A stretch of 49,931 bases of DNA from an uncultured Bacteroidales bacterium (GCA_947311115.1 CAMZKE010000002.1:1-49931), one strand, 5' to 3'. Shown: positions 1 through 13,208, numbered from the stretch's first letter. A program made the numbers and translations. Notes: generated from the sequence alone by a model not told the origin.

Positions 1-24
1 TCCTGCCCTTCCCACATTTTTTAA

Positions 25-97
25 GCGGGTGTAGCTCAGTTGGTAGAGCTTCAGCCTTCCAAGCTGAAAGTCGCGAGTTCGAGTCTCGTTGCCCGCT
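25..97 (+). tRNA. tRNA-Gly (TCC anticodon)
   Basis: Cloverleaf GCGGGTG...TGCCCGC acceptor, GTTCGAGTC T-loop, anticodon loop CTTCCAA. Confidence 0.93.
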
Positions 98-179
98 CAT
101 AAGGCATTTGTTCTTAGGTAAGTTTATTTACCAAAGAGTATCACATATTTATATGTATATAAAGTAGTGATATTATAAT

Positions 180-251
<72 letters not shown>

Positions 252-313
252 CAAATATTTTTTGTAGAATTATTAATTTATTATTTTTTTTGAAATTTAA
301 AACATCTTAAGCT

Positions 314-1501
314 ATGGCAAAAGAAAATTTTGATAGATCCAAACCACACGTAAACATTGGTACAATTGGTCATGTGGATCACGGTAAAACAACGTTAACA
401 GCTGCTATTACAACAGTATTAGCAAATAAAGGATTATGTGAAATTAAATCATTTGATTCTATCGACAATGCTCCAGAGGAAAAAGAAAGAGGTATAACTA
501 TTAATACTGCTCACGTTGAATATTCAACTGAGAATCGTCACTATGCTCACGTTGACTGTCCGGGTCACGCTGATTATGTAAAAAATATGGTTACAGGTGC
601 TGCTCAAATGGACGGTGCTATTATTGTTGTTGCTGCAACTGATGGTCCTATGCCTCAAACAAGAGAGCATATCCTTCTTGCAAAACAAGTAAACGTACCT
701 CGTTTGGTAGTATTCTTGAATAAAGTTGATATGGTTGACGACGAAGAGATGTTAGAATTAGTTGACATGGAAGTTCGTGAATTATTAGACTTTTATGATT
801 TTGATGGTGATAATACTCCTGTAATTATGGGATCTGCTTTGGGTGGATTAAATAATGAGCCTAAATGGGTTGATAAAATTATGGAGTTAATGGACGCTGT
901 TGATTCATGGATTGAATTACCTCCTCGTGATACTGAAAAACCTTTCTTAATGCCGGTAGAAGATGTATTCTCTATTACAGGTCGTGGTACTGTTGCTACA
1001 GGTAGAATTGAAACTGGTATTGTAAATACAGGTGATGAATTACACTTAATTGGTTTAGGTGCTGAAGGAAAGAAAACAGTTTGTACCGGAGTAGAAATGT
1101 TCCGTAAAATTCTTGATAGAGGTGAAGCTGGTGATAACGTTGGTCTTTTACTTCGCGGAATGGACAAAAAAGAAATTAAACGTGGTATGGTATTAGCTCA
1201 GCCGGGTACTATTACTCCACATACTAAATTTAAAGCTGAGGTATATGTATTGAAGAAAGAAGAAGGTGGTCGTCACACTCCTTTCCACAATAGTTACCGT
1301 CCTCAATTCTATTTACGTACATTAGACGTAACTGGTGAAATTAAATTACCAGAAGGAATTGAAATGGTAATGCCTGGTGATAATGTAACAATTACTGTTG
1401 AGTTAATTACTCCTGTTGCTATTGATAAAGGTCTTACTTTCGCTATTCGTGAAGGTGGTCGTACGGTAGGTGCTGGTCAAGTAATTGATATTATTGAATA
1501 A
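314..1501 (+). CDS. tuf: Elongation factor Tu
   Basis: [26 protein letters not shown] GTPase motifs; full length 395 aa. Confidence 0.99.
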   Translation: MAKENFDRSKPHVNIGTIGHVDHGKTTLTAAITTVLANKGLCEIKSFDSIDNAPEEKERGITINTAHVEYSTENRHYAHVDCPGHADYVKNMVTGAAQMDGAIIVVAATDGPMPQTREHILLAKQVNVPRLVVFLNKVDMVDDEEMLELVDMEVRELLDFYDFDGDNTPVIMGSALGGLNNEPKWVDKIMELMDAVDSWIELPPRDTEKPFLMPVEDVFSITGRGTVATGRIETGIVNTGDELHLIGLGAEGKKTVCTGVEMFRKILDRGEAGDNVGLLLRGMDKKEIKRGMVLAQPGTITPHTKFKAEVYVLKKEEGGRHTPFHNSYRPQFYLRTLDVTGEIKLPEGIEMVMPGDNVTITVELITPVAIDKGLTFAIREGGRTVGAGQVIDIIE

Positions 1502-1513
1502 ATATAACAATTA

Positions 1514-1538
1514 ATAGGTAACTTTTTTAGTTACCTAT
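1514..1538 (+). other. Intergenic hairpin between tuf and tRNA-Trp
   Basis: ATAGGTAACT-ttttt-AGTTACCTAT, perfect 10-bp stem, no trailing U-tract. Confidence 0.6.
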
Positions 1539-1540
1539 AT

Positions 1541-1613
1541 ACGGGTGTGGCTCAATTGGTAGAGCGGCGGTCTCCAAAACCGCAGGTTGGGAGTTCGAGC
1601 CTCTCCACCCGTG
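1541..1613 (+). tRNA. tRNA-Trp (CCA anticodon)
   Basis: ACGGGTG...CACCCGT acceptor; anticodon loop CTCCAAA; located between tuf and secE as usual. Confidence 0.95.
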
Positions 1614-1629
1614 CATAAAATGAATTAAG

Positions 1630-1821
1630 ATGAAAGTATTATCATATTTTGGTGAAGCATATAAAGAGTTAGTTGAAAAAGTAACTTGGCCAACATGGAA
1701 AGAATTACAGGGTAGTTCAGTTATTGTGATGGTGGCATCAATAATTATTGCGTTGGTAATATCTGCAATGGATGGTGCTTTCAAAAATATAATGGAATTC
1801 ATTTATAATATTTTTTACTAA
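1630..1821 (+). CDS. secE: Preprotein translocase subunit SecE
   Basis: 63 aa, EKVTWPTWKELQ motif plus one TM; position before nusG. Confidence 0.95.
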   Translation: MKVLSYFGEAYKELVEKVTWPTWKELQGSSVIVMVASIIIALVISAMDGAFKNIMEFIYNIFY

Positions 1822-1841
1822 ACAATAACGTACATTAAGAA

Positions 1842-2390
1842 ATGGCTGATATTGATAAGAAGTGGTATGTTGTACGTGCAATGTCCGGTAAGGAAAAGAA
1901 AGTAAAAGAATTTATCGAGTTTGAAATTTCTTCTGCTGGTCTAAATGACTATGTATCTCAGGTTTTAATCCCTACAGAGAAAATATTCCAAATAAGAAAT
2001 GGAAAAAAAATTAGCAAAGAGCGTAGTTTTTTTCCTGGATATATTTTAATTGAAGCTGCCCTTGATGGTGAAGTTGCTCACGTAATAAAAGGAATAAACG
2101 GAGTAATCGGGTTTTTAGGAGCAGAAAAAGCAGGAGCACCTTTGCCACTTAGAATGAGTGAAGTAAATAGGATATTAGGAACTGTTGATGAGCTTGAGGC
2201 AAGCGAAGAAGAAATGACAGCTACTTTTTATGTTGGAGAAACAGTAAAAGTTACTGACGGACCATTTAATGGTTTCTCCGGAATAATTGAAGAAGTAAAT
2301 AACGAGAAAAAGAAACTAAAAGTAATAGTTAAGATTTTTGGCAGAAAATCGCCATTAGAACTTAGCTTTTTACAGGTAGTAAAAGAATAA
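1842..2390 (+). CDS. nusG: Transcription termination/antitermination protein NusG
   Basis: [16 protein letters not shown]-term, KOW-like [16 protein letters not shown]. Confidence 0.97.
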   Translation: MADIDKKWYVVRAMSGKEKKVKEFIEFEISSAGLNDYVSQVLIPTEKIFQIRNGKKISKERSFFPGYILIEAALDGEVAHVIKGINGVIGFLGAEKAGAPLPLRMSEVNRILGTVDELEASEEEMTATFYVGETVKVTDGPFNGFSGIIEEVNNEKKKLKVIVKIFGRKSPLELSFLQVVKE

Positions 2391-2415
2391 TTTAATAACA
2401 GAGACGAGTCGTATT

Positions 2416-2859
2416 ATGGCAAAACAAGTAGAAGGGTTTATTAAATTACAGATTAAGGGAGGAGCTGCAAATCCATCTCCACCTGTAGGACCTGCATTAG
2501 GTGCTAAAGGTGTGAATATAATGGAATTTTGTAAGCAATTTAACGCAAAAACTCAAGAGCAGGCAGGAAAAACGCTTCCAGTTGTAATAACTGTTTTTTC
2601 TGACAAATCATTTAGTTTTATAGTTAAAACCCCACCTGCAGCTGTACAATTATTAGAAGCCGCAAAATTGAAGTCCGGGTCACCGGAATCTAATCGTAAC
2701 AAAGTAGGGAAAGTAACTTGGGAACAAGTTAAAGCTATCGCTGAGAACAAAATGCCTGATTTAAATGCATTTACTATTGAGTCTGCTATGAAAATGGTAG
2801 CAGGTACTGCAAGAAGTATGGGTGTAGTTGTAACAGGAGAGTTTCCTACAAATAATTAA
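2416..2859 (+). CDS. rplK: 50S ribosomal protein L11
   Basis: [26 protein letters not shown]. Confidence 0.99.
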   Translation: MAKQVEGFIKLQIKGGAANPSPPVGPALGAKGVNIMEFCKQFNAKTQEQAGKTLPVVITVFSDKSFSFIVKTPPAAVQLLEAAKLKSGSPESNRNKVGKVTWEQVKAIAENKMPDLNAFTIESAMKMVAGTARSMGVVVTGEFPTNN

Positions 2860-2870
2860 AAAATTGTAAA

Positions 2871-3566
2871 ATGGCTAAATTAACAAAAAAACAGAAAGCT
2901 GTAAGTGATAAATTCGAGCATGGTCTTGAATATAGTGTAGCTGACGCTTCCCGTTTGGTTAAAGAGACATCAACTACAAAGTTTGATGCATCGGTCGATT
3001 TTGCTATTCGTTTAGGAGTAGATCCACGTAAAGCCAATCAAATGGTTCGTGGTATTGTGTCGTTACCTCATGGTACCGGTAAAGAAACTAGAGTTCTAGT
3101 TTTGTGTACTCCAGACAAAGAGCAAGAAGCTAAAGACGCAGGTGCTGATTTTGTCGGTTTAGATGATTATGTTGAAAAAATCCAAGGAGGTTGGACTGAT
3201 ATCGATGTAATTATCACAATGCCTCAAGTAATGGCTAAAGTTGGTAAATTAGGACGTGTCCTAGGACCGAGAGGTTTAATGCCAAATCCGAAGAGTGGTA
3301 CTGTTACCCCTGAAGTAGGAAAAGCTGTGAAAGAAGTAAAAGCTGGTAAAATCGACTTTAAAGTTGATAAGTATGGAATAATTCATGCATCTATTGGAAA
3401 AGTATCTTTTGATGCTGATAAAATAAAAGATAATGCAAACGAATTATACCAAACTATTAACAAGCTTAAACCAACTTCTGCTAAAGGAACTTATGTGTTA
3501 AGTGTATATTTATCTAGCACCATGGGACCTGGAATCAAAGTTGATCCTAAATCATTTGAGGTTTAA
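2871..3566 (+). CDS. rplA: 50S ribosomal protein L1
   Basis: [18 protein letters not shown] motif. Confidence 0.99.
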   Translation: MAKLTKKQKAVSDKFEHGLEYSVADASRLVKETSTTKFDASVDFAIRLGVDPRKANQMVRGIVSLPHGTGKETRVLVLCTPDKEQEAKDAGADFVGLDDYVEKIQGGWTDIDVIITMPQVMAKVGKLGRVLGPRGLMPNPKSGTVTPEVGKAVKEVKAGKIDFKVDKYGIIHASIGKVSFDADKIKDNANELYQTINKLKPTSAKGTYVLSVYLSSTMGPGIKVDPKSFEV

Positions 3567-3578
3567 TTCGTATTAAGT

Positions 3579-4103
3579 ATGAAAAAAGAAGAAAAAGCTA
3601 AAATGATAGATGCTATTTTAGAGCAGGTTAATTCTTTTTCACATCTGTATTTAACAGATATCTCAGGACTAAACGCCGAAGATACAAGTGATTTAAGAAG
3701 AAAATGCTTTGAAAACGATATCAAATTAGCAGTTGTGAAGAATACTCTTTTGAAATTAGCTTTAGATAAAGCTGAGGGAGAGTATGAGGAGTTGTATGAT
3801 ACACTTGTTGGTAATACTACAATAATGTTTTCAAACACTGGTAATGCACCAGCTAAATTAATTAAAGAATTTAGAAAAGATGGCGATAAACCATTCTTGA
3901 AAAGTGCATACGTTGAGCAATCAACTTATATTGGTGATGAACAAGTTGAAACATTATCGACAATTAAATCTAAGGAAGAACTTATTGGTGATGTTATTAC
4001 ATTATTACAATCGCCAGCTAAGAACGTTATTTCTGCATTACAATCAAGCGGAAATATCCTTTCAGGATTAGTTAAAACTTTATCCGAACGAGAAGAAAAA
4101 TAA
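3579..4103 (+). CDS. rplJ: 50S ribosomal protein L10
   Basis: Length, position in operon, L10-like sequence. Confidence 0.96.
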   Translation: MKKEEKAKMIDAILEQVNSFSHLYLTDISGLNAEDTSDLRRKCFENDIKLAVVKNTLLKLALDKAEGEYEELYDTLVGNTTIMFSNTGNAPAKLIKEFRKDGDKPFLKSAYVEQSTYIGDEQVETLSTIKSKEELIGDVITLLQSPAKNVISALQSSGNILSGLVKTLSEREEK

Positions 4104-4128
4104 ATAAAAAACTTTAAAATTTAATAAA

Positions 4129-4506
4129 ATGGCAGATATTAAAAAACTTGCTGAAGAGTTAGTTAACCTAACTGTAAAAGAAGTAAACGAGCTAGCTGAA
4201 ATTCTTAAGGAAGAGTATGGTATAGAGCCAGCTGCTGCGGCAGCTGTTGTTGCTGCTCCTGCAGCAGGTGGTGCTGAAGGTGGTGCTGCAGAACAAACTG
4301 AATTTAATGTAGTATTAAGCTCAGCTGGTGGTTCAAAATTACAAGTAGTAAAATTAGTTAAAGAATTAACTGGTTTAGGACTTAAAGAAGCAAAAGCTCT
4401 TGTAGATAGCGCACCTGCTCCTATTAAGGAAGGCGTAGCTAAAGAAGAAGCAGAATCAATGAAAGCAAAACTTGAAGAAGCAGGAGCTGACATTGAACTT
4501 AAATAA
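4129..4506 (+). CDS. rplL: 50S ribosomal protein L7/L12
   Basis: Ala-rich hinge and C-terminal [20 protein letters not shown]. Confidence 0.98.
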   Translation: MADIKKLAEELVNLTVKEVNELAEILKEEYGIEPAAAAAVVAAPAAGGAEGGAAEQTEFNVVLSSAGGSKLQVVKLVKELTGLGLKEAKALVDSAPAPIKEGVAKEEAESMKAKLEEAGADIELK

Positions 4507-4534
4507 GAGATTCAAAACATATTAATTTCTTAGT

Positions 4535-4561
4535 GGTTTAGAGCCTTAAAGGCTCTAAACC
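4535..4561 (+). terminator. Hairpin/attenuator-like element between rplL and rpoB
   Basis: GGTTTAGAGCCTT-A-AAGGCTCTAAACC followed by TTTTGTTGTT. Confidence 0.7.
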
Positions 4562-4603
4562 TTTTGTTGTTATAAATCATTTAAGTTCTTTAATTTTTAA
4601 ACA

Positions 4604-7600
4604 ATGTCTGTTACTTACAAAAAAGAAAGAGTAGATTTTGCAACTTTAGCAAATAAACTTGAATACCCCGATTTCCTCGATATACAGTTGAAATCATTTA
4701 AAGAATTTTTCGATCTTGGTGCGTCTAAAGAAGAAAGAGGCGACGAAGGATTATACAGAATTTTCCAAGAAAACTTTCCGGTAACTGATACCAGAAATAA
4801 TTTTGTACTAGAATTTATCGATTATTTTATCGATCCTCCCCGTTATTCAATGGATGAGTGTCTTGAAAGAGGCGTATCGTACAGCGTACCTTTAAAGGCA
4901 AAATTAAAATTATATTGTACTGACCCAGAACACGAAGACTTTGAAACAATAATTCAAGATGTTTTTCTTGGATTTATACCATACATGACTCCACGCGGTA
5001 CTTTTATCATTAATGGGGCAGAGCGTGTAATTGTATCTCAGTTACACCGTTCACCAGGAGTATTTTTTGGGCAAAGCATGCATGCTAACGGAACCAAATT
5101 ATATTCTGCAAGAATAATTCCATTCAAAGGTTCTTGGATTGAATTTGCTACCGACATCAATAGTGTTATGTATGCATATATCGATCGTAAAAAGAAATTA
5201 CCTGTAACAACTTTATTTCGTGCAATTGGATACGAAAGCGATAAAGATATTTTAGAAATATTTGACCTTGCTGATGAAGTTAAAGTTACAAAAAGTGGAC
5301 TTAAAAAATTAGTTGGAAGAAAATTAGCAGCTAGAGTTCTAAAATCATGGATTGAAGACTTTGTTGATGAAGATACAGGTGAAGTTGTATCTATTGAAAG
5401 AAACGAAATAATTGTAGATAGAGAAACATTAATTGAAAAGGAGCACCTTGAAATGATTTACGAATCAGGTGCAAAAACAATTTTGCTTCATAAAGAAGAT
5501 GCTAATCAATCTGATTATGCAATTATCTATAACACACTTCAAAAAGACCCATGTAATTCTGAAAAAGAAGCTGTTTTATATATATATAGACAATTAAGAA
5601 ATTCTGAACCACCTGACGAAGACACTGCAAGAGAAATTATAGATAATTTATTCTTTTCAGAAAAACGTTACGATTTAGGTGAAGTTGGAAGATATAAATT
5701 AAATAGAAAACTTGGTATTGATACTCCTGTTGAAACAAAAGTTTTAACTAAGGAAGATATTATAGCAATTATTAAGCATTTAATTCAGTTAGTGAATTCT
5801 AAAACTGATGTTGATGATATTGACCACTTAAGTAACAGACGTGTAAGAACAGTTGGTGAGCAATTATTTAATCAGTTTGGTGTTGGTTTAGCTCGTATGG
5901 CTAGAACAATTCGCGATAGAATGAATGTAAGAGATAATGAGGTATTCTCTCCAATGGATTTGATTAACGCAAAAACATTGTCATCTGTAATTAACTCATT
6001 TTTTGGAACAAATGCACTATCTCAGTTTATGGATCAAACAAATCCACTTGCTGAAATGACTCATAAGCGACGTATGTCGGCTCTTGGACCTGGTGGTTTA
6101 TCTAGAGAAAGAGCTGGTTTTGAGGTGCGTGATGTTCACTTTACTCATTATGGTCGTTTATGTCCTATTGAAACTCCTGAAGGGCCAAACATTGGTCTTA
6201 TTTCCTCACTTTGTGTATTTGCTAAAGTAAATAATCTTGGATTTATTGAAACTCCATATCGTAAAGTTGAAAATGGAGTAGTTAATTTAAATAACGATGA
6301 AGTTATTTATCATAGTGCTGAAGAAGAAGAAGAAAAAGTAATAGCACAAGCTAATGCACAAATTGATGAACAAGGTAATTTCTTAAGTACTAGGATTAAA
6401 TCTAGATTTGAAGGCGATTTCCCAATTTCGGAAGCAAAAGACCTTAACTTAATGGACGTTGCTCCTAATCAGATTACATCTATTGCTGCATCCTTGATTC
6501 CTTTCTTGGAGCATGATGATGCTAACCGTGCATTGATGGGATCTAACATGATGCGTCAAGCAGTACCGCTATTAAAAACAGATTCGCCAATTGTTGGAAC
6601 AGGAATTGAAAAGCAAGTTGCTGAAGATTCTCGTAACTTAATAATGGCTGAAGCCGAAGGTGTTGTTGATTATGTAGATGCAAACAAAATTGTTATTAGA
6701 TATTCAAGAACTGAAAAAGAGATATTTGTTAGTTTTAATGATGATTTAAAAACATATAATTTACCTAAGTTTAAGAAAACTAACCAAGGTACCTCAATAA
6801 ACCTTAGACCTCTTGTTAAAAAAGGTGATAAAGTTTTTAAAGGTATGGTTCTTACCGAAGGATACGGAACACAAGGTGGCGATTTAGCTTTAGGTAAAAA
6901 CCTTAAGGTGGCATTTATGCCTTGGAAAGGATATAACTTTGAGGATGCTATTGTAATTAATGAAAGAGTTGTTAAAGATGATATTTTTACCTCTATTCAT
7001 ATAACCGAACATACTCTTGAAGTTAGAGAAACAAAGCGAGGATTAGAAGAATTAACATCAGATATTCCTAATGTTAGTGAAGAAGCTACAAGAAATCTTG
7101 ATGAGAACGGAATTATTAGAATTGGTGCGAAAATAGGACCTGGTGATATTTTAATTGGAAAAATTACACCAAAAGGAGAATCTGATCCATCACCTGAGGA
7201 AAAATTACTTCGTGCTATTTTTGGTGATAAGGCCGGTGATGTTAAAGATGCCTCATTAAAAGCATCTCCATCAATGTATGGTGTTGTTATCGATAAAAAA
7301 TTATTTTCTCGTTCGGTAAAAGAAAGAAAAATTAGAGCTGCTGAAAAGCCGTTAATAACAAGAATTGAAGAAAAAGAAGCTCAAGATTTAGAAGCTTTAA
7401 CTTCAGTTTTAATAGACAAATTATTTGTTGTTGTTAATGGAAAAACTTCGCAAGGTATTAAAGATAATTACGATAATGTAGTAATTCCAAAAGGAACTAA
7501 ATTTACATTAAAGTCATTAAACGAATTAGATTTCAATTCTGTAAATCCATTAAAATGGACAACTGATGCTGAAAAAAATGATACTATTAAAGAGTTGATT

Positions 7601-8416
7601 AAGAACTACAATAATGGTGTTAAAGAAATTCAAGCAGCAGCAAAACGTGAAATATTTAACATTACAATTGGAGACGAACTTCCTAATGGAATTATTAAAC
7701 TTGCAAAAGTTTATGTAGCCCAAAAACGTATCCTTAAGATTGGTGATAAAATGGCTGGTCGTCACGGAAACAAAGGTATTGTTTCAAGAATTGTAAGAGA
7801 AGAAGATATGCCATTTATGGATGATGGAACAACAGTTGATATTGTTCTTAATCCATTAGGGGTACCATCTCGTATGAATATTGGACAAATTTACGAAACA
7901 GTACTTGGTTGGGCTGGATTAAAATTAGGGGTTAAATTTTCAACTCCAATTTTTGACGGTGCTACCTTAGACCAAATTACAGAATATACACGTAAAGCCG
8001 GTTTGCCAGATTATGGAAAAACATATTTATATGATGGTGGTACAGGTGTTAAGTTTGACCAGCCTGCTACAGTAGGGGTTATTTATATGCTTAAACTAGG
8101 ACACTTAGTTGACGATAAAATGCATGCTCGTTCTATCGGACCTTATTCTCTTATTACTCAGCAGCCACTTGGTGGTAAAGCTCAGTTTGGAGGTCAGCGT
8201 TTTGGTGAAATGGAAGTTTGGGCATTAGAAGCATTTGGTGCAGCAAATATACTTCAGGAAATTTTAACTATTAAGTCTGATGATGTTATTGGTCGAGCAA
8301 AAGCTTATGAAGCAATTGTAAAAGGCGAGCCAATGCCAAAAGCAGGTACTCCTGAATCGTTGAACGTATTACTACACGAACTTAGAGGCTTAGGTCTAAG
8401 TATAGATATGGAATAA
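4604..8416 (+). CDS. rpoB: DNA-directed RNA polymerase subunit beta
   Basis: 1270 aa, canonical RpoB motifs ([29 protein letters not shown]). Confidence 0.99.
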   Translation: MSVTYKKERVDFATLANKLEYPDFLDIQLKSFKEFFDLGASKEERGDEGLYRIFQENFPVTDTRNNFVLEFIDYFIDPPRYSMDECLERGVSYSVPLKAKLKLYCTDPEHEDFETIIQDVFLGFIPYMTPRGTFIINGAERVIVSQLHRSPGVFFGQSMHANGTKLYSARIIPFKGSWIEFATDINSVMYAYIDRKKKLPVTTLFRAIGYESDKDILEIFDLADEVKVTKSGLKKLVGRKLAARVLKSWIEDFVDEDTGEVVSIERNEIIVDRETLIEKEHLEMIYESGAKTILLHKEDANQSDYAIIYNTLQKDPCNSEKEAVLYIYRQLRNSEPPDEDTAREIIDNLFFSEKRYDLGEVGRYKLNRKLGIDTPVETKVLTKEDIIAIIKHLIQLVNSKTDVDDIDHLSNRRVRTVGEQLFNQFGVGLARMARTIRDRMNVRDNEVFSPMDLINAKTLSSVINSFFGTNALSQFMDQTNPLAEMTHKRRMSALGPGGLSRERAGFEVRDVHFTHYGRLCPIETPEGPNIGLISSLCVFAKVNNLGFIETPYRKVENGVVNLNNDEVIYHSAEEEEEKVIAQANAQIDEQGNFLSTRIKSRFEGDFPISEAKDLNLMDVAPNQITSIAASLIPFLEHDDANRALMGSNMMRQAVPLLKTDSPIVGTGIEKQVAEDSRNLIMAEAEGVVDYVDANKIVIRYSRTEKEIFVSFNDDLKTYNLPKFKKTNQGTSINLRPLVKKGDKVFKGMVLTEGYGTQGGDLALGKNLKVAFMPWKGYNFEDAIVINERVVKDDIFTSIHITEHTLEVRETKRGLEELTSDIPNVSEEATRNLDENGIIRIGAKIGPGDILIGKITPKGESDPSPEEKLLRAIFGDKAGDVKDASLKASPSMYGVVIDKKLFSRSVKERKIRAAEKPLITRIEEKEAQDLEALTSVLIDKLFVVVNGKTSQGIKDNYDNVVIPKGTKFTLKSLNELDFNSVNPLKWTTDAEKNDTIKELIKNYNNGVKEIQAAAKREIFNITIGDELPNGIIKLAKVYVAQKRILKIGDKMAGRHGNKGIVSRIVREEDMPFMDDGTTVDIVLNPLGVPSRMNIGQIYETVLGWAGLKLGVKFSTPIFDGATLDQITEYTRKAGLPDYGKTYLYDGGTGVKFDQPATVGVIYMLKLGHLVDDKMHARSIGPYSLITQQPLGGKAQFGGQRFGEMEVWALEAFGAANILQEILTIKSDDVIGRAKAYEAIVKGEPMPKAGTPESLNVLLHELRGLGLSIDME

Positions 8417-8453
8417 AATTATAGAGAGTTAATTTAATAACTCTCTATAATTT
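8416..8453 (+). other. Perfect 16-bp hairpin in rpoB-rpoC intergenic region
   Basis: AAATTATAGAGAGTTA-atttaa-TAACTCTCTATAATTT. Confidence 0.75.
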
Positions 8454-8495
8454 GTTAATTAAAGATTTATAATATAACAACTTAATATACAGTTT

Positions 8496-11400
8496 ATGGC
8501 TTTTAGAAAAGAGAGTAACGTAAGAAAAGAATTTACTAAAATCTCTATTGGTTTAGCTTCGCCTGAAGAAATACTTGAAAGATCGAGTGGTGAAGTATTA
8601 AAACCTGAAACTATAAATTACAGAACATATAAACCCGAACGAGATGGTTTATTTTGTGAAAGAATTTTTGGACCTGTAAAGGATTATGAATGTCATTGTG
8701 GTAAATATAAAAGAATAAGATATAAAGGTATTGTTTGCGATAGATGTGGTGTTGAAGTAACTGAAAAGAAAGTTCGTAGAGAGCGTTCTGGTCATATTGC
8801 TTTAGTTGTACCTGTTGCACATATCTGGTATTTCAAATCATTACCAAATAAAATAGGTTATTTATTAGGCTTACCTACAAAAAAGCTTGATGTAATTGTT
8901 TATTACGAAAGATATGTAGTTATTAATCCGGGCGGAGTAAAAAACGCTGAAGGAGAAGAACTAAAACGTTTAGATTTCTTAACAGAAGATGAGTATTTAG
9001 ATATACTTGAGCAACTTCCTAAAGAAAACCAATTTCTTGAAGATGACGATCCAAACAAATTTATTGCAAAAATGGGTGCTGAAGCAATTCATCATTTATT
9101 AACATTAATAGATTTAGATGAATTAGCATTCTCATTACGTCATAAAGCAAATACAGAAACATCACAACAACGAAAAAATGAAGCATTAAAGAGGCTTAAT
9201 GTTGTTGAAGCTTTTCGTGCATCTAAGGGTAGAAATAAACCAGAATGGATGATTGTTAAAGTTGTGCCTGTTATTCCACCTGAATTAAGACCACTTGTGC
9301 CTCTTGATGGTGGGCGTTTTGCTACATCAGATTTAAATGATTTATATCGTCGTGTTATTATTAGAAATAACAGATTAAAACGATTAATTGAAATTAAAGC
9401 TCCTGAAGTAATCTTACGTAACGAAAAACGTATGTTACAAGAAGCTGTTGATTCTTTGTTTGATAACTCAAGAAAAGCAAATGCTGTTAAAACAGATGCT
9501 AACCGACCTTTAAAATCTTTAAGCGATAGCTTAAAAGGTAAATCTGGTCGTTTCCGTCAAAATTTACTTGGTAAGCGTGTTGACTATTCTGCACGTTCGG
9601 TAATTGTTGTTGGACCTGAGTTGAAAATGCACGAGTGTGGTATTCCTAAGGGAATGGCGGCCGAACTTTATAAGCCTTTTGTAATTCGTAAATTAATTGA
9701 AAGAGGTATTGTTAAAACAGTAAAATCAGCCCGTAAAATTGTTGACAGAAGAGATCCTGTAGTTTGGGATATTCTTGAAAATATACTAAAAGGACATCCT
9801 GTATTGCTTAACCGTGCTCCAACTCTGCACAGATTAGGTATTCAGGCATTCCAACCAAAGCTTATCGAAGGTAAAGCTATTCAGTTACATCCTCTTGCAT
9901 GTACAGCGTTTAACGCCGATTTCGATGGTGACCAAATGGCTGTTCACTTACCTCTTGGTAATGCTGCAATTTTAGAAGCTCAATTATTAATGTTGGGTTC
10001 TCATAATATTCTTAATCCTGCAAACGGTGCTCCTATTACCGTACCATCTCAGGATATGGTTTTAGGTTTATATTATATTACAAAACCACGTAAGGGTGTT
10101 AAAGGCGAAGGTTTAAAGTTTTATTCTCCGGAAGAAGTTACAATTGCATTAAACGAAGGTGTTCTTGATATTCACGCAGAAATTACTGTTAGAATTGATG
10201 ATTATACACAAGGTGACGAGCCTGTTAAAGTAATGCAAAAAACTACAGTTGGTAGAGTTATATTTAATCAGTTAGTACCTAAAGAAGTTGGTTTTATTGA
10301 TGAAATTCTTACTAAAAAATCTCTTAGAGATATTATTGGTAAGGTATTAAAAGCATCAGGTAACTCACGTACTGCACAATTCCTTGATGATATTAAAGCA
10401 ATGGGTTATAGAATGGCATTTGAAGGAGGATTGTCGTTTAACCTTAATGATATTATTATTCCTGAGTTAAAAGAAAAACTAGTTAGTGACGGTTATGCTC
10501 AGGTTGAGGAAGTAATGAATAACTATAATATGGGATTCATTACAAATAATGAAAGATATAATCAGATTATCGATATCTGGACACATATTAATGCCAAGTT
10601 AACTAATACTCTTATGGAACAGATTAGTTCTGATAATCAGGGTTTTAACGCTGTGTATATGATGCTTGATTCAGGAGCTCGTGGTTCTAGAGAGCAGATT
10701 CGTCAGCTTTCAGGAATGAGGGGTTTGATGGCTAAGCCACAAAAATCAGGTGCAACAGGAGGACAAATTATCGAAAATCCAATTCTTTCAAACTTTAAGG
10801 AAGGATTATCAGTACTTGAGTACTTTATTTCTACACACGGAGCTCGTAAAGGTTTGGCCGATACAGCTCTTAAAACTGCCGATGCAGGTTATTTAACTCG
10901 TCGTCTTGTAGATGTGTCGCAAGATATGATTATTACAAAAGAAGATTGTGGAACTTTACGTGGTTTAACGGCAACAGCTCTTAAAAACGATGATGAAGTT
11001 GTTGAATCATTATTCGATAAAATATTAGGTAGAACTACGGTTCACGATATTTATGATCCTAAAACAAACGAATTAATTATTGCTTCAGGCGATGAAATAA
11101 CTGAAGATATTGCACAGATTATTGAAGATTCCTCTATTGAAAGTGTAGAAATTCGTTCTGCTCTTACATGTGAATCTAAAAATGGTATTTGTGCAAAATG
11201 TTATGGACGTAACTTATCAACAGGACGTATGGTTCAGAAAGGTGAAGCTGTTGGCGTTGTAGCTGCTCAATCAATTGGAGAGCCGGGTACACAGTTAACA
11301 CTTCGTACATTCCATGCCGGTGGTACTGCAGGTAACGTTAGTACAGAGAATACAATTGTAGCTAAGAGTGATGGTTTTGTTGAAATAGAAGAACTTAGAA

Positions 11401-12767
11401 CAATTGAAACTGTTCAAGAAGATGGAGCCAAAGTTGATGTAGTAGTAGGCCGAATGGCTGAAATGAGATTGATTGATAAGAAAACAGACATAGTTCTTTC
11501 TACACATCCAATACAGTATGCTTCAAAACTATTTGTTAAGAATAACACAGAAGTAAAAAAAGGAACATTAATTGCCGAATGGGATGCATTTAACTCTGTA
11601 ATTATTTCAGAGGTTAAAGGTAAAGTTGTATTTGAAGGTTTAGTTGATGGCGTTACATATAAAGAAGAATCTGATGAACAAACAGGCTTTAAAGAAAAAA
11701 TTGTAACAGAAACTAAGGATAAAACAATTAGTCCTATTATTAAAATTATTGATAAGAAAAAAGAAGTTTTAAGAACTTATAATATTCCTGTAGGTGCACA
11801 TATTAACGTTAATGAAGGCGATAATATTGAAGTAGGTAGTTATATTGTTAAGATGCCAAGAGCAACAAGTAAAGCGGGTGATATTACAGGTGGATTACCT
11901 CGTGTTACTGAATTATTTGAAGCTCGTAACCCTTCAAATCCGGCTGTTGTAGCTGAGGTTGATGGAGAGGTTTCTTTTGGTAAAATTAAGCGTGGTAACC
12001 GAGAGGTTATTATTACTACAAAAATGGGAGATGTTAAAAAGTATTTAGTTTCATTATCTAAACAAATACTTGTTCAGGCAAACGATTATGTTAAGGCCGG
12101 TACTCCTTTATCAGACGGAGCTATTACACCTGCTGATATTTTAGCTATTAAAGGTCCAACAAAAGTACAAGAGTATATTGTTAACGAAGTACAAGCTGTA
12201 TATCGCTTACAGGGTGTAAAAATTAATGATAAGCACTTTGAGGTAATTGTACGTCAGATGATGCGTAAAGTAGCTATTGAAGATCCGGGTGATACTATAT
12301 TCTTAGAAAAGCAAATTGTTGATAAATGGGTTGTTATGGAAGAGAATGATAGAATATTTGGTATGAAATATATCGAAGACGCAGGAGATTCTACAGTATT
12401 TAAATCAGGTCAGATTATTACAGCTCGTCGTTTGCGTGATGAAAATTCTATTCTTAAACGTAAGGATATGAAAATTATGACTGCAAGAGATGCTATGCCT
12501 GCAACATCTAAACAGGTGTTACAAGGTATAACTAGAGCTGCCCTTCAAACAAAAAGCTTTATATCTGCAGCATCGTTCCAGGAAACTACAAAAGTACTGA
12601 ACGAAGCAGCTATTAATGGAAAAATTGATAAGCTAGAAGGATTAAAAGAAAATGTAATTGTTGGTCATAAAATTCCGGCAGGTACTGGTCTTAGAGATTA
12701 TAACGATTTAGTTGTAGGTTCGCAAGAAGAGTATGATAGAATTACATCAGCTAATACTTTCTTGTAA
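8496..12767 (+). CDS. rpoC: DNA-directed RNA polymerase subunit beta'
   Basis: [15 protein letters not shown], zinc-binding [20 protein letters not shown]. Confidence 0.99.
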   Translation: MAFRKESNVRKEFTKISIGLASPEEILERSSGEVLKPETINYRTYKPERDGLFCERIFGPVKDYECHCGKYKRIRYKGIVCDRCGVEVTEKKVRRERSGHIALVVPVAHIWYFKSLPNKIGYLLGLPTKKLDVIVYYERYVVINPGGVKNAEGEELKRLDFLTEDEYLDILEQLPKENQFLEDDDPNKFIAKMGAEAIHHLLTLIDLDELAFSLRHKANTETSQQRKNEALKRLNVVEAFRASKGRNKPEWMIVKVVPVIPPELRPLVPLDGGRFATSDLNDLYRRVIIRNNRLKRLIEIKAPEVILRNEKRMLQEAVDSLFDNSRKANAVKTDANRPLKSLSDSLKGKSGRFRQNLLGKRVDYSARSVIVVGPELKMHECGIPKGMAAELYKPFVIRKLIERGIVKTVKSARKIVDRRDPVVWDILENILKGHPVLLNRAPTLHRLGIQAFQPKLIEGKAIQLHPLACTAFNADFDGDQMAVHLPLGNAAILEAQLLMLGSHNILNPANGAPITVPSQDMVLGLYYITKPRKGVKGEGLKFYSPEEVTIALNEGVLDIHAEITVRIDDYTQGDEPVKVMQKTTVGRVIFNQLVPKEVGFIDEILTKKSLRDIIGKVLKASGNSRTAQFLDDIKAMGYRMAFEGGLSFNLNDIIIPELKEKLVSDGYAQVEEVMNNYNMGFITNNERYNQIIDIWTHINAKLTNTLMEQISSDNQGFNAVYMMLDSGARGSREQIRQLSGMRGLMAKPQKSGATGGQIIENPILSNFKEGLSVLEYFISTHGARKGLADTALKTADAGYLTRRLVDVSQDMIITKEDCGTLRGLTATALKNDDEVVESLFDKILGRTTVHDIYDPKTNELIIASGDEITEDIAQIIEDSSIESVEIRSALTCESKNGICAKCYGRNLSTGRMVQKGEAVGVVAAQSIGEPGTQLTLRTFHAGGTAGNVSTENTIVAKSDGFVEIEELRTIETVQEDGAKVDVVVGRMAEMRLIDKKTDIVLSTHPIQYASKLFVKNNTEVKKGTLIAEWDAFNSVIISEVKGKVVFEGLVDGVTYKEESDEQTGFKEKIVTETKDKTISPIIKIIDKKKEVLRTYNIPVGAHINVNEGDNIEVGSYIVKMPRATSKAGDITGGLPRVTELFEARNPSNPAVVAEVDGEVSFGKIKRGNREVIITTKMGDVKKYLVSLSKQILVQANDYVKAGTPLSDGAITPADILAIKGPTKVQEYIVNEVQAVYRLQGVKINDKHFEVIVRQMMRKVAIEDPGDTIFLEKQIVDKWVVMEENDRIFGMKYIEDAGDSTVFKSGQIITARRLRDENSILKRKDMKIMTARDAMPATSKQVLQGITRAALQTKSFISAASFQETTKVLNEAAINGKIDKLEGLKENVIVGHKIPAGTGLRDYNDLVVGSQEEYDRITSANTFL

Positions 12768-12787
12768 AAATAATTTAATATAATAAT

Positions 12788-12819
12788 AAAAAAGTCGTAG
12801 TTTTACTACGGCTTTTTTT
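12788..12819 (+). terminator. Rho-independent terminator after rpoC
   Basis: AAAAAAGTCGTAG-TTTTA-CTACGGCTTTTTTT. Confidence 0.85.
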
Positions 12820-12832
12820 AAAACAAAATATT

Positions 12833-13156
12833 ATGAGCGAAGAATTAAAAGACAAAAATCAAATTAACATTGAGCTAGATGAAGAAGTAGCACAAGGAAC
12901 TTATTCAAATCTTGCCGTAATAACACATTCTAATACTGAATTTGTTATTGATTTTGTGAGAATCGTACCAGGAACACCAAAAGCAAAGGTTAAATCAAGA
13001 ATAATTTTAACTCCAGAGCATGCAAAACGATTAATGTTTGCATTGCAAGATAATTTAAATAAGTTTGAAGCAACTCACGGAAAAATAAAAGATATTCATC
13101 CAGGAGGAGGGAATATGATGCCTCCAATGAATTTTGGACCTAAAGGACAAGCATAA
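12833..13156 (+). CDS. DUF3467 domain-containing protein
   Basis: 107 aa; position directly after rpoC and sequence typical of the Bacteroidetes DUF3467 family. Confidence 0.85.
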   Translation: MSEELKDKNQINIELDEEVAQGTYSNLAVITHSNTEFVIDFVRIVPGTPKAKVKSRIILTPEHAKRLMFALQDNLNKFEATHGKIKDIHPGGGNMMPPMNFGPKGQA

Positions 13157-13189
13157 AAAAAAGAGGTTTCAATTTGAAGCCTCTTTTTT
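13157..13189. terminator. Bidirectional terminator between convergent genes
   Basis: AAAAAAGAGGTTTC-AATTT-GAAGCCTCTTTTTT. Confidence 0.85.
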
Positions 13190-13208
13190 GTTTAACAACT
13201 ACCTAAGT

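Noticed and set aside
793-1167. Antisense ORF inside tuf (124 aa), and similar antisense ORFs in rplK, rplA, rplL, rpoB, rpoC and secA
   Set aside because: Shadow ORFs opposite highly conserved genes; no family resemblance and no independent signals.
1527-1802. Minus-strand 91-aa ORF overlapping tRNA-Trp and secE (HGWRGSNSQPAVLETAALPIEPHPYIGN)
   Set aside because: The C-terminal half is the translated complement of the tRNA gene, a classic spurious ORF.
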